NCBI RefSeq assembly: GCF_027563465.1
Contig: NZ_JAPFQA010000002.1
Coordinates: 310,001-374,000 of the forward strand
Length of the DNA stretch: 64,000 nucleotides
Source: Mesorhizobium qingshengii
GTDB lineage: Bacteria; Pseudomonadota; Alphaproteobacteria; Rhizobiales; Rhizobiaceae
Reading direction: 5' to 3'
Both the position numbers and the translations under genes were made by a program. The stretch's first letter is position 1, and each line of letters opens with the position of its first letter. Under the pieces are notes generated by a model that had not been told where the DNA came from, made no database searches, and saw only the letters and a list, made by a program, of their open reading frames with translations. This document shows, piece after piece, positions 53,987-63,624 of this stretch.

Positions 53987-54909
53987 TGAGCGTGCACCCC
54001 ACCCTCCCGCGAGATACCGGCCGTGCGGGCCAGGACCTGAACACGCAGGCGCTGCGTGCCGACGCACGGCGCGAGTCGCTGCGGCTGCTGGCACTGCTGT
54101 CGCCAAGCCTGTTCCTCGTCTTCGCCATCATCATCGTGCCGATCGGCTGGCTATTCTGGCTGTCGCTGTTCGACGAGGCCGGCGCCCTCAGCGCCGCCAA
54201 CTATGCGCGGTTCTTCGAGCAGGCCTCCTACATCAAGACCTTCGTCACCACCTTCAGGGTCGCCTTCATCGTCACCGGCGCCTGCGTCCTGCTCGGCTAT
54301 CCCCTGGCCTACATGCTGTCGCAACTGCCGCGCCGCGCGGCGTCGATCTGCCTGATCTTCGTCATCCTGCCGTTCTGGACATCGGTTCTGGTGCGCACCT
54401 ATGCCTGGCTGGTGATCCTGCAGCGCAAGGGGCTGATCAACAGCTGGCTGATCGACCTCGGCGTGATCAGCGAGCCGCTGCCGCTCGCCAACAATCTGTC
54501 CGGCGTCGTCATCGGCATGACGCATATCCTGCTGCCGTTCCTGGTGCTGCCGCTCTACGCCTCGATGAAGACGATCGACACCGACTGCCTGCGCGCCGGG
54601 ATGAACCTTGGTGCCGGCCCGGTCGCCACCTTCCGGCAGATATTCTTTCCGCTGTCGCTCCCCGGCCTCGCCTCGGGCGTGGTCATCGTCTTCGTGCTTT
54701 GCCTCGGGTTCTTCGTCACCCCGGCGCTGATGGGCGGCGGCAAGGTGATCATGTGGGCGATGCGCATGGAACAGACCACCAGCCTCTATTCCAACTGGGG
54801 CGCGGGCGCGGCCCTCGGCGTGGTGCTGCTGGTGGTCACGCTGGCGCTTCTCGGCCTTTTCCAGTGGCTGCTCGGCGCGCGCGCCACCGGCGTGTGGAGT
54901 TCGCGATGA
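53986..54909 (+). CDS. ABC transporter permease (PotB type)
   Basis: A 307-residue inner-membrane permease with six helices. The first helix is near 35-56, and the EAA loop is in LRAGMNLGAGPVATFRQIFFPLSLPGLASG near 203-232, the contact site for the ATPase. A cytoplasmic tail of 30 residues precedes helix 1. It overlaps the ATPase gene by one base and the second permease gene by four. Confidence 0.94.
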   Translation: MSVHPTLPRDTGRAGQDLNTQALRADARRESLRLLALLSPSLFLVFAIIIVPIGWLFWLSLFDEAGALSAANYARFFEQASYIKTFVTTFRVAFIVTGACVLLGYPLAYMLSQLPRRAASICLIFVILPFWTSVLVRTYAWLVILQRKGLINSWLIDLGVISEPLPLANNLSGVVIGMTHILLPFLVLPLYASMKTIDTDCLRAGMNLGAGPVATFRQIFFPLSLPGLASGVVIVFVLCLGFFVTPALMGGGKVIMWAMRMEQTTSLYSNWGAGAALGVVLLVVTLALLGLFQWLLGARATGVWSSR

Positions 54910-55706
54910 GCGGGGATGTCGGCCTACCGATCTCGCACCGGCAACGTCTGTGGCTCTATGCGCTCGGCGGCCTCGTGCTTTTGTTCCTGATCGCGCCGTC
55001 GATCATCATCGTCATCATGTCCTTTTCGGATTCGACGCTGCTGCAATTCCCGCCGCAGCAATGGTCGCTGCGCTGGTACCAGAGCTATTTCCAGTCGCTG
55101 GAGTGGCGCGACGCGACAATCGTTTCGGTCAAGGTGGCGATCATGACGACATTCGTTGCAACGCCGCTCGGCACCGCCGCCGCCTATGCCATCAACAGGG
55201 GCACGCTGCGCCTCAACGGCACCATCAACGCGCTGCTGACGGCATCGCTGATCGTCCCGGTGATCCTCATCGGCATCGGCACCTTCTTCCTCTATGCGCG
55301 CATCGGGCTCAACAACACGCTGACCGGCCTGGTCATCGCGCACACGGTGCAGGCGCTGCCACTGGTGGTGCTGACCGTGCTGTCGGGGTTGCGCTCCTAC
55401 GACATGAACCAGGAGCGGGTAGCGCGCAGCCTCGGCGCCGGACGCGTCGCCGCGTTCTGGCAGGTGACAATGCCGCAGATCCGCTTCTCGATCGTCTCGG
55501 GCGCGCTGTTCGCCTTCATCACCTCCTTCGACGAAGTGGTTGTCTCGCTGTTCATATCGGGCGGCGAGACGACGACACTGACGCGCCGCATGTTCAACGC
55601 GCTACGCGACCAGATCGACCCGACGATCGCCGCCATCTCGACCTGCCTGATCGTGCTCTCGGTCGTCCTGCTGTCGGTTGCGCAGATGTTCGGGAGGCGG
55701 CATTGA
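54906..55706 (+). CDS. ABC transporter permease (PotC type)
   Basis: A 266-residue permease. Helix 1 is near 15-38, and the EAA loop is in ARSLGAGRVAAFWQVTMPQIRFSIVSGALFAF near 174-205. FSDSTLLQFPPQQWSLRWYQ after helix 1 is typical of PotC/YdcV-like proteins. ATGA overlap with the first permease. The gamma-glutamyltransferase gene begins 12 bases after its stop. Confidence 0.94.
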   Translation: MSGDVGLPISHRQRLWLYALGGLVLLFLIAPSIIIVIMSFSDSTLLQFPPQQWSLRWYQSYFQSLEWRDATIVSVKVAIMTTFVATPLGTAAAYAINRGTLRLNGTINALLTASLIVPVILIGIGTFFLYARIGLNNTLTGLVIAHTVQALPLVVLTVLSGLRSYDMNQERVARSLGAGRVAAFWQVTMPQIRFSIVSGALFAFITSFDEVVVSLFISGGETTTLTRRMFNALRDQIDPTIAAISTCLIVLSVVLLSVAQMFGRRH

Positions 55707-55718
55707 TTTCAAGTGACC

Positions 55719-57323
55719 ATGGGACATCCAGACAGAATGCGTGATTTCCAGTTTCCCGGCCGCTCGCCGGTTCGTGCCACGGAAGCGATGGCGGCGACAT
55801 CGCACCCGCTTGCAACCCTTGCCGCGATCGAGATGCTGCGTGCCGGCGGCAATGCCATGGACGCCGCCGTCTGCGCCGCCGCCGTGCAGGCCGTGGTCGA
55901 ACCACAGTCGACCGGCATCGGCGGCGATTGCTTCGTGCTCTATTGTCCGAAGGGGCAAGGCAACGTGCTGGCCTTCAACGGTTCGGGCCGCGCCCCTGCC
56001 AAGGCGACGGTCGACTGGTATCTGGAAAGAGGCTTCGACCGCATCCCGCTGCAGGGACCGCACGCGGTCACCGTGCCGGGCGCCGTCGATGCCTGGTGCC
56101 GCCTGCTGGAGGACCATGGCCGCAAGGGCCTTGCCGATGCGCTGGCACCGGCCATCCATTACGCCGAGAACGGCTATGTCGTGCATGACCGCGTCGCCTT
56201 CGACTGGGCCGAGCCGGAGACAGATCTTTCGGCCGACGAGCACGCCGCGCGCATCTTCCTGCCGGGCGGCAAGGCACCCAGGGCCGGCGATGTCCACCGC
56301 CAGCCGGAACTCGCCGCCACCTTGCGGATAATCGCCAGGCACGGGCGCGCCGGTTTTTACGAAGGCACCGTCGCCGACGATATCGTCAGCCGGCTCAACG
56401 AACTGGGCGGACTTCATTCGCGCGAGGATTTCGCGGCGACCAGAGGCGACTATGTGGCGCCGGTCAGCGTCTCCTATGGCGGCCATGACATCCATCAGAT
56501 GCCGCCGAACAACCAGGGGCTGACGGCGCTGTTGATGCTGAACGTGCTATCGGGGCTCAAGCTTGGCGGGCTCGACCCCAATGGCGCCGAACGCCTGCAT
56601 CTGGAGATCGAAGCCGGGCGTCTGGCCTATCGCGACCGCGACCGCTTCGTCGCGGACCAGGACCATGTCCCGGTGCCGGTGAAGCAGCTTCTGTCCGGCG
56701 CCTATGCCGACCGGCTGCGCGCCGAGATCGACCGCGAACGCGCCATGACGCATCTGCCGCGCGTGGACCTGCCTGGCAGCGACACGGTCTACATCTCCAT
56801 CGTCGATCGCGACCGCAACGCGGTCTCCTTCATCAACTCGACCTATTATTCGTTCGGCAGCGGCGTGGTCAGCCCGAAGACCGGCGTCGTGCTGCAAAAT
56901 CGCGGCTCGAGCTTCCGCCTCGACCCGGCGCACCCGAACGCGATCGCGCCCGGCAAGCGGCCGATGCACACCATCATGCCCGGCATGGCGACGAAGAACG
57001 GCCGCGCGGTGATGCCGTTCGGCGTGATGGGCGGCGGCTACCAGCCGTTCGGGCACGTCCATCTGCTGACCAACATGCTCGACTTCGGCATGGACCCGCA
57101 ACAGGCGCTGGACGCGCCGAGGGTGTTCTACAATGATGATATGGTGGAAGCCGAACGCAGCGTTCCCGCCGAGGCGATCGAGGGTTTGCGCCAGCGCGGC
57201 CATCGCATAGCCGAACCGAATCACCCGCTCGGCGGCGGACAGGCGGTGCTGATCGACTGGGAGAAGGGGACGCTGACCGGTGCCTCAGATCCGCGCAAGG
57301 ACGGAATGGCGCTTGGCTACTGA
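55719..57323 (+). CDS. ggt: gamma-glutamyltransferase family protein
   Basis: A 534-residue Ntn-hydrolase that should self-cleave into two chains and transfer or hydrolyse gamma-glutamyl groups. The opening ATSHPLATLAAIEMLRAGGNAMDAAVCA is the family start, and the cleavage site is at the Thr of GSDTVYISIVD (usual form HTTHxSVVD). GGGYQPFGHVHLLTNMLDFGMDPQQALDAPR is the conserved small-subunit region. No signal peptide, so it acts in the cytoplasm, unlike classic GGT. Starts at 55713 (GTG), 55719 and 55737 (ATG) are all possible; none has a strong ribosome site. It follows the polyamine-type ABC genes and may act on the imported compound. Confidence 0.88.
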   Translation: MGHPDRMRDFQFPGRSPVRATEAMAATSHPLATLAAIEMLRAGGNAMDAAVCAAAVQAVVEPQSTGIGGDCFVLYCPKGQGNVLAFNGSGRAPAKATVDWYLERGFDRIPLQGPHAVTVPGAVDAWCRLLEDHGRKGLADALAPAIHYAENGYVVHDRVAFDWAEPETDLSADEHAARIFLPGGKAPRAGDVHRQPELAATLRIIARHGRAGFYEGTVADDIVSRLNELGGLHSREDFAATRGDYVAPVSVSYGGHDIHQMPPNNQGLTALLMLNVLSGLKLGGLDPNGAERLHLEIEAGRLAYRDRDRFVADQDHVPVPVKQLLSGAYADRLRAEIDRERAMTHLPRVDLPGSDTVYISIVDRDRNAVSFINSTYYSFGSGVVSPKTGVVLQNRGSSFRLDPAHPNAIAPGKRPMHTIMPGMATKNGRAVMPFGVMGGGYQPFGHVHLLTNMLDFGMDPQQALDAPRVFYNDDMVEAERSVPAEAIEGLRQRGHRIAEPNHPLGGGQAVLIDWEKGTLTGASDPRKDGMALGY

Positions 57324-57413
57324 GGCGATCCGTTGTCCAATGGCGTTTCCATCTCGAGCCAAGCCCGCCCACGGGGCTCCCGCCAATAGTCGTTCGAAAT
57401 CCAGCCGGTGATC

Positions 57414-58940
57414 ATGACCAATATTGCAAATCCCAAAGAGCTTTCCCGCCGCCTCGTTGCGGGGGCGGATGACGCGCCGGCGATTTCGGCGCCCGACAGG
57501 GCGACGCTCACCCATGGCGGGTTGCGCAGGCTGATCGCCGCCACGGCGGAACGGCTCCATGCGCTCGGCATCGGCCGGGGCGACAGGGTGGCGATCGTGC
57601 TGCCGAACGGGCCGGAGATGGCCACAGCCTTCGTCGCGGTGGCGGCGACCGCTTCGACAGCACCGCTCAACCCCGCCTACCGGGCGGACGAGCTCGATTT
57701 CTACCTGACCGACATCGGCGCCAAGGCAATCCTTGTCACCGCCGACGAGGCCGGGCCGGCGGTGACGGTGGCCGAACGCCTCGGCATCGGCGTGCTCAGG
57801 CTTGTCGCCTTGCCTGACGAACCTGCCGGAAGTTTTGCGATCGAGGGCGCGGCGACCGGTGCGCCGGCAGCGCCCGACATGGCACAGGACGGCGACATCG
57901 CGCTGTTGCTGCACACATCGGGCACCACGTCGCGGCCCAAGCTGGTGCCGCTCAGCCATGCCAACATCGCGGCCTCCGCCGCCCATATCGGCGCGACGCT
58001 CGGCCTGACGGCGGATGACCGGTGCCTCAACATCATGCCGCTGTTCCACATTCACGGCCTGATCGCGGCCGTGCTGTCCTCGCTGGCGTCGGGCGGCAGC
58101 ATCTTCTGCACGCCTGGCTTCAACGCGCTGCGCTTCTTCCAGTGGCTGAGCGAGGCACAACCAAGCTGGTACACGGCGGTGCCGACCATGCATCAGGCCA
58201 TCCTGTCCCGGGCAGCGCGCAATCCAGAGGTTCTGGCGGCAGCGCGTCTGCGCTTCATCCGCTCGTCCTCGGCGTCGCTGCCGGCGCAAGTGATGGCCGA
58301 GCTCGAGGCGACTTTCGGCTGTCCGGTCATCGAATCCTACGGGATGACCGAGGCCGCGCACCAGATGGCCTCGAACCGGCTGCCGCCGGGCCTGCGCAAG
58401 CCGGGCAGCGTTGGCGCGGCCGCCGGACCGGAGGTGGCGGTCATGGCGCCTGACGGCCGGCTGCTGGAAGCCGGCGAGACCGGCGAGATCGTCATTCGCG
58501 GACCCAATGTGACCGCGGGCTACGAGAAGAACCCTGACGCCAACGCCACGGCTTTCGCGCATGGCTGGTTCCACACCGGCGACCAGGGCGTGCTGGACGA
58601 GGACTTCTATCTGCGCGTCACCGGCCGGCTCAAGGAGATCATCAACCGCGGCGGCGAAAAGATCTCGCCGCTCGAGGTCGACGACGTGCTGATGGACCAT
58701 CCGGCGGTGGCGCAGGTCGTCACCTTCGCGATGCCGCATGACAAGCTTGGCGAGGAGGTGGCGGCGGCAGTCGTGCTGCGCGAAGGCATGACCGCCACCG
58801 AGGGCGACATCCGCAGCCATGCCGCGACGCGGCTCGCCGACTTCAAGGTGCCGCGCAAGATCCTGATCCTGGACGAGATCCCCAAGGGCGCGACGGGCAA
58901 GCTGCAGCGCATCGGGCTTGCCGCCAAACTCGGACTTTGA
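57414..58940 (+). CDS. AMP-forming acyl-CoA synthetase
   Basis: A 508-residue ANL-superfamily ligase. The P-loop-like motif is LLHTSGTTSRPKLVPLSH (about 165-182), FGCPVIESYGMTEAAHQM near 300 is motif A5, HTGDQGVLDEDFYLRVTGRLKEIINRGGEKISP (about 390-422) contains the hinge Asp/Arg, and the catalytic Lys is in PKGATGKLQRIGL near the end. The sequence resembles oxalyl-CoA/short-acid ligases (AAE3-like) but the acid is uncertain. It lies 90 bases after the gamma-glutamyltransferase and two bases before a ketopantoate reductase homologue, all in one direction. Confidence 0.88.
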   Translation: MTNIANPKELSRRLVAGADDAPAISAPDRATLTHGGLRRLIAATAERLHALGIGRGDRVAIVLPNGPEMATAFVAVAATASTAPLNPAYRADELDFYLTDIGAKAILVTADEAGPAVTVAERLGIGVLRLVALPDEPAGSFAIEGAATGAPAAPDMAQDGDIALLLHTSGTTSRPKLVPLSHANIAASAAHIGATLGLTADDRCLNIMPLFHIHGLIAAVLSSLASGGSIFCTPGFNALRFFQWLSEAQPSWYTAVPTMHQAILSRAARNPEVLAAARLRFIRSSSASLPAQVMAELEATFGCPVIESYGMTEAAHQMASNRLPPGLRKPGSVGAAAGPEVAVMAPDGRLLEAGETGEIVIRGPNVTAGYEKNPDANATAFAHGWFHTGDQGVLDEDFYLRVTGRLKEIINRGGEKISPLEVDDVLMDHPAVAQVVTFAMPHDKLGEEVAAAVVLREGMTATEGDIRSHAATRLADFKVPRKILILDEIPKGATGKLQRIGLAAKLGL

Positions 58941-58942
58941 CG

Positions 58943-59923
58943 ATGAAGATAACCATCTTCGGCGCCGGTGCGATCGGCGGCTATCTCGCGGCCAAGCTGG
59001 CGATCACCGGCCGGACCGATCTTTCGATCGTCGCGCGTGGCGCCCATCTCGAAGCGATCAGGACAAGCGGACTCCGCCTGATCGAGGACGGCCAGGAATC
59101 GGTCGCCCCCGTCAGGGCCGCCGCGAAGCCCGAGGAGCTTGGCACCCAGGACTATGTCGTACTGGCGCTGAAAGCCCATTCCCTCACCCCTGCCCTCGAC
59201 CAGATCGCACCGCTGCTCGGCCAGGACACCGCTGTCGTCACCATGCAGAACGGCGTGCCGTGGTGGTATTTCCATGGTGTTGGCGGGCCGCTCGAAGGCA
59301 CAAGGTTGAACACGGTCGATCCCGGCGGCGCGATCTGGCAGCGGATCGGGCCGCAGCGCGTCATCGGCTCGGTCGTCTATCCCGCCGTCGAGGTCGACGC
59401 GCCCGGCCTCGTCCGCCATGTCGAAGGCAAGCGCTTCTCGCTCGGCGAACCCTCTGGCGAGCGCAGCGAACGGGTGACGCTTCTGGCCGAGGAAATGGTC
59501 AAGGCCGGGCTGCAGGTGCCGGTGCGCGACGATATCCGCAGCGAAATCTGGGTGAAGCTGTGGGGCAATCTCTCCTTCAACCCGATCTCGGCGCTGACCG
59601 GCAGCACGCTGGCGGCGATCGTCGCCGACGAGGGCACCCGCACGCTGGCCCGTACCATGATGCTGGAGGCGCAGGCGATCGGCGAAAGCCTTGGCGTGCG
59701 CTTTCCGATCGCGGTCGACCGGCGCATCAAGGGCGCAGGCGATGTCGGCGAGCACAAGACCTCGATGCTGCAGGACCTGGAGCGTGGACGGCCGATGGAG
59801 ATCGATGCGCTGGTGACGGCCGTCCAGGAACTTGGCCGTCTGACGGACAAGCCAACCCCGACCATCGATGCCGTGCTGGCGCTGGTGCGCCGCCTCGCCA
59901 TCGAACGCGGCTGCTATTCCTGA
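58943..59923 (+). CDS. ketopantoate reductase family protein (second copy)
   Basis: A 326-residue ApbA/PanE-type reductase. GAGAIGGYLAAKLA near residue 7 is the NADP motif, TMQNGVPWWYFHG near 100 and VKLWGNLSFNPISALTGSTL near 205-224 (catalytic Lys) follow, and LQDLERGRPMEIDALVTAV near 275 is the C-terminal signature. It is close to typical 2-dehydropantoate 2-reductases. It starts two bases after the CoA-ligase stop, so the product probably belongs to the same catabolic route rather than to vitamin synthesis (inference). Confidence 0.85.
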   Translation: MKITIFGAGAIGGYLAAKLAITGRTDLSIVARGAHLEAIRTSGLRLIEDGQESVAPVRAAAKPEELGTQDYVVLALKAHSLTPALDQIAPLLGQDTAVVTMQNGVPWWYFHGVGGPLEGTRLNTVDPGGAIWQRIGPQRVIGSVVYPAVEVDAPGLVRHVEGKRFSLGEPSGERSERVTLLAEEMVKAGLQVPVRDDIRSEIWVKLWGNLSFNPISALTGSTLAAIVADEGTRTLARTMMLEAQAIGESLGVRFPIAVDRRIKGAGDVGEHKTSMLQDLERGRPMEIDALVTAVQELGRLTDKPTPTIDAVLALVRRLAIERGCYS

Positions 59924-60100
59924 GCCAGTTCGCCATGCCTTGAGCGTTTTCAGGCGCAGGGTGGAGCATTGCCGAAATCGGCTTCGCTCCGTCGTGTGCC
60001 TTGTTTCACATACGTCGGCCCCGAATCCACGCTTACTAAGGAGGAGCTAAAACAGCGCCCGCGCTCCCAATGGGTGCGAGGGGCAGGAAGGGGTGGAGTT

Positions 60101-60865
60101 ATGACAACAATCCAACCATACGAGACGGCCCAACGAAGCCTGTGCGCTTTCGATATCGATCCTGACAATCCCCCCACATCCACGGCGACGGATATCGAGA
60201 TTGCGATTATCGATGACCGGCCGCTGATGTGCGACTGCCTGGCAAGAGGTCTCGCGGAAATCGAACCAGCATTTCGTTTCCGGCATTTCTCGAGCATCGA
60301 AGCCTTCGACGCGGCAGACCTGGAGGAGACCCAAAGGATCTCGACGGTCTTGATGTGCGTCATGTGGTCAAACGCCGAGGCGGACCACCATCTTGCCCGG
60401 ATCGCCCACCTCAAAGCGACCAGATCTTGGGTGAGCGCCATCATCCTGGCCGATATCGAGAATCTGGACGATATTCTCAAGGCGATCGAAAATGGTGCGC
60501 GCGGTTACGTTCCGACGAGCGTCAGCCTGCAGGTTGCGGCCAAGGCCATTCATCTCGTGGCGGCAGGAGGGATCTTCATCCCGCCGAGTGTGCTTTTCCA
60601 GTCAGCGCAGAACGCCAAGGACGGCCAGCAGACGATCAAACAGCAGGCGCAGGACGACAACGTTTTCACGTCACGCCAGATTTCGGTCATAGAAGCGCTG
60701 CGTCGAGGGAAAGCGAACAAGATCATCGCATATGAACTCAACATGTGTGAGAGCACGGTCAAGGTGCATGTTCGCAATATCATGAAGAAACTTCGCGCCC
60801 GGAATCGGACCGAGGTGGCTTACATCCTGAATACGGCGCCGTATGAGGGGCTCATCAGGAATTGA
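60101..60865 (+). CDS. LuxR-type regulator with degenerate receiver domain
   Basis: A 254-residue NarL/LuxR-like protein. The N-terminal receiver fold (33-145) keeps the acidic pair in IAIIDDRPLM (38-39), but the phospho-accepting Asp position reads LMCVMWSN (84-91) with no Asp, and the conserved Lys region reads GARGYVPTS without Lys. The C-terminal helix-turn-helix is intact: FTSRQISVIEALRRGKANK, then ESTVKVHVRNIMKKLRARNR. It should therefore act without phosphorylation. ATG 60101 follows GGTGGAG; an upstream TTG frame (59969) is possible. It is convergent with the peptide ABC operon. Confidence 0.85.
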   Translation: MTTIQPYETAQRSLCAFDIDPDNPPTSTATDIEIAIIDDRPLMCDCLARGLAEIEPAFRFRHFSSIEAFDAADLEETQRISTVLMCVMWSNAEADHHLARIAHLKATRSWVSAIILADIENLDDILKAIENGARGYVPTSVSLQVAAKAIHLVAAGGIFIPPSVLFQSAQNAKDGQQTIKQQAQDDNVFTSRQISVIEALRRGKANKIIAYELNMCESTVKVHVRNIMKKLRARNRTEVAYILNTAPYEGLIRN

Positions 60866-60880
60866 TCGACGGCGGCCGCT

Positions 60881-62683
60881 TCAGCTTCCGGCAGCAACAA
60901 GATGCCCGCCACCGACATCCTGCAAGGCCAGTTTCAGCGGCGCCTCGCCTATCCTGCGGGTGGCGCTCGGAATCTCCTGGTCGAGGCGGGCGAAGCGGCT
61001 TCTTCGCTTGGCCGGGTCTGGCACCGGCACGGCTTCGATCAATCGCCTGGTGTAGGGGTGGCGCGGGTTGGAAAACACCTGGTCGCGCGTGCCCATCTCG
61101 ACGATCTGGCCGAGATACATGACGGCGACGCGGTCGGAGATGTTCTCGACCACCGCCATGTCGTGCGAGATGAAGAGATAGGCGACGCCGAATTCGCGCT
61201 GCAATTCCTTCAACAGGTCGAGCACGCGCGCCTGCACCGAGACGTCTAGCGCCGAGACGCTTTCGTCGGCGATGATCAGCTTCGGCCGCAGCGCCAGCGC
61301 GCGCGCGATACAGACGCGCTGGCGCTGGCCGCCGGAAAATTCGTGCGGATAAAGCTCCATCTGGTCGGCCGACAGGCCGACACGCTCGAACAGCGCCGCA
61401 ACCCGCTCCCCGCGCTCTTCCTTGGAGGCAATGCCATGGATGACGAGCGGCTCGGCGACGAGGTCGCCGACGCGCATGCGCGGGTCGAGCGAGGCATAAG
61501 GGTCCTGGAAGATCATCTGCACGTCGCGCCGAACCGCCTTGCGCTCGTCGCGGCCAAGGCCCGACAAATTGCGCCCGCCAACGACGATGTCGCCGGTGTA
61601 GGGCACCAGCCCGGCCAGCGCCTTGGCGGTGGTCGACTTGCCGCAACCGGACTCGCCCACCAGCGCCAGCGTTTCGTTGGGCGCGATCGAGAAGCTGACG
61701 CCTTCGACGGCGTGAACACGGCGGCTGACCCGGCCCAAGACGCCGCCGCGCAGATCGAAGCGGACATGCAGATCGTTGACCACGGCGACATTGGCCGGCG
61801 TTGCCGTTTCGGCATCCCTGGATTTCTGCCGGCCGACGCCGGCGCCGATGCGCGGAACGGCGGCCAACAGCTCGCGCGTGTAGTCGGCTTGCGGCCGGGC
61901 GAAGATGTCTGATGCCTTTCCCTCCTCGACCATGCGGCCATGCCGCATGATGATGACGCGATCGGCCATTTCGGCGACCACGCCCATGTCGTGGGTGATG
62001 AGAATGACGCTGGTGCCATGCTCACGCTGCAGGTCGCGCAGCAGCTCCAGCACCTCGCCTTGCACGGTGACGTCGAGCGCGGTCGTCGGCTCGTCGGCAA
62101 TCAGCACGTCGGGCTCGAGCGCCAGCGCCATGGCGATCATCACCCGCTGGCGCATGCCGCCGGACAGTTCGTGCGGAAACTGCTTCAGCCGGCTCTCGGC
62201 TTCGGAGATGCGCACCGCCTTCAGCGCCTCGATGGCACGCTGGCGGGCCTCGGATGGCGACAGGCTGGTATGCGCCTCGATGGACTCGGTCAGTTGCCGG
62301 CCGATCGACAGCACCGGATTGAGCGAGGTCATCGGCTCCTGGAAGATCATGGCGATGCGGTCGCCGCGAATGCGCCGCATCTGGCGCTCGTCGAGCGTCG
62401 CCAGATCGGTCTCACCGAGGCGGATCGTGCCCGACGATATCCTGGCTGCGGGCTGCGGCAGCAATTGCATGATCGCCAGGGCGGTCATCGACTTGCCGGA
62501 ACCGGATTCGCCGGCGATGCAGAGCGTTTCGCCACGGAGCAGCGTCAGCGACAGGTTGGAGACGACGTCCCGCTCGCCATCCTCGCCGCGCACGCTGACC
62601 GACAGGCCGGCGATGTCGAGCACTGGTCCCGCCGTCACCGGGGCGGCAGCCCCGGTACGCTTCCTGTCCACGCCTGCGTTCAT
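60881..62683 (-). CDS. ABC transporter ATPase, fused DppD-DppF type
   Basis: A 600-residue protein containing two complete oligo/dipeptide-type ATPase domains. Domain 1: Walker A GESGSGKS near 60, signature LSGGMRQRV near 173, Walker B LIADEPTTALD near 194. Domain 2: Walker A GESGCGKST near 345, signature FSGGQRQRV near 453, Walker B LIIADESVSALD near 474. Each has the C-terminal Cys-less oligopeptide-type tail (HPYTRRLIEAVP in domain 2). It overlaps the acetamidase gene by ATGA, with the binding protein further upstream; permease genes are not in this window. Confidence 0.93.
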   Translation of the reverse strand: MNAGVDRKRTGAAAPVTAGPVLDIAGLSVSVRGEDGERDVVSNLSLTLLRGETLCIAGESGSGKSMTALAIMQLLPQPAARISSGTIRLGETDLATLDERQMRRIRGDRIAMIFQEPMTSLNPVLSIGRQLTESIEAHTSLSPSEARQRAIEALKAVRISEAESRLKQFPHELSGGMRQRVMIAMALALEPDVLIADEPTTALDVTVQGEVLELLRDLQREHGTSVILITHDMGVVAEMADRVIIMRHGRMVEEGKASDIFARPQADYTRELLAAVPRIGAGVGRQKSRDAETATPANVAVVNDLHVRFDLRGGVLGRVSRRVHAVEGVSFSIAPNETLALVGESGCGKSTTAKALAGLVPYTGDIVVGGRNLSGLGRDERKAVRRDVQMIFQDPYASLDPRMRVGDLVAEPLVIHGIASKEERGERVAALFERVGLSADQMELYPHEFSGGQRQRVCIARALALRPKLIIADESVSALDVSVQARVLDLLKELQREFGVAYLFISHDMAVVENISDRVAVMYLGQIVEMGTRDQVFSNPRHPYTRRLIEAVPVPDPAKRRSRFARLDQEIPSATRRIGEAPLKLALQDVGGGHLVAAGS

Positions 62684-63624
62684 TCAAACACGCAGCGCGG
62701 GAAGTAGAACGACACCACCCAGTTCGGCATGTCGACGATCTCGCTGATACGGAGATCGCCGCACACCGAGGCCAGCATATAGGCCTCGACCGGGTCTATT
62801 CCGTAGCGGCCAGAGAGCAGGTCGACCATCTGCGCGACCGCCTCCCTGGCGCCGGTCATCAGATCCGGGCCGATGCCGGTCGTCACCTCATAGCCCTTGG
62901 CATCGAGGTGGCGGGTCACCGGGCCTGGGGTGGTGAAGCGCGGCGTCTTCAGCCTGGTGTCCTTGACCAGGTCGAGCTTGAGCACGACATCCATCGGGCT
63001 TTCGATCGCCGTACCGCAGACCTCGCCGTCGCCTTGCGCGGCGTGCGTGTCGCCGACCGAGAATAGTGCTCCGGCCACTTCCACCGGCAGATAAAGCGTG
63101 GTGCCGGCGGCGAGATCGCGGATGTCGAGATTGCCGCCGACACGCCTCGGCGGCACCACCGAGTGGTGGCCCTTTTCCGCCAGCGCGTTGCCGATGGTGC
63201 CGGCGAAGGGTTTCAGCGGCACCCGCGCATTTTTGCCGAACAGCGCCGGCTCGAGCGAGGCGGCGTCGTATTTCCAGATGTTCAACGCCGGCTCCTTGAA
63301 GTCGTCGGCGAGCAGGCCAAAACCTGGAATGTTCGCCGTCCAGCCGAAGCCGGACGGCTTGAACATCTCGATGGTCACCTTGAGCGCGTCACCCGGCTCG
63401 GCACCCTCGACGAAGATCGGCCCGGTCACCGGGTTGACCTTGGCGAAGTCGAGCTTGGCGATGTCGCTGACCGTGCTGTCGGCCTGAAGCTGGCCGCCAC
63501 CCGCATCAAGACACTGGAACTCGATGGTCGAGCCGGGCGCCACCCGCTCGGCCGGGACAAACGAATTGTCCCAGCCGAAATGGTGATGGCGCCCGTGGAT
63601 GGTGTAGTCGCAGTTATTGCACAT
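62680..63624 (-). CDS. acetamidase/formamidase family protein
   Basis: A 314-residue FmdA/AmdA-family amidohydrolase. HHHFGWDNSFVPAERVAPG near the N-terminus and GDTHAAQGDGEVCGTAIE near 191-208 with the zinc-site residues are the family signatures, followed by YMLASVCGDLRISEIVD at 284-300. It hydrolyses short amides to ammonia and the acid. It overlaps the transporter binding-protein gene by 11 bases and the ATPase gene by 4, so the transported compound is probably an amide (inference). Confidence 0.9.
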   Translation of the reverse strand: MCNNCDYTIHGRHHHFGWDNSFVPAERVAPGSTIEFQCLDAGGGQLQADSTVSDIAKLDFAKVNPVTGPIFVEGAEPGDALKVTIEMFKPSGFGWTANIPGFGLLADDFKEPALNIWKYDAASLEPALFGKNARVPLKPFAGTIGNALAEKGHHSVVPPRRVGGNLDIRDLAAGTTLYLPVEVAGALFSVGDTHAAQGDGEVCGTAIESPMDVVLKLDLVKDTRLKTPRFTTPGPVTRHLDAKGYEVTTGIGPDLMTGAREAVAQMVDLLSGRYGIDPVEAYMLASVCGDLRISEIVDMPNWVVSFYFPRCVFE

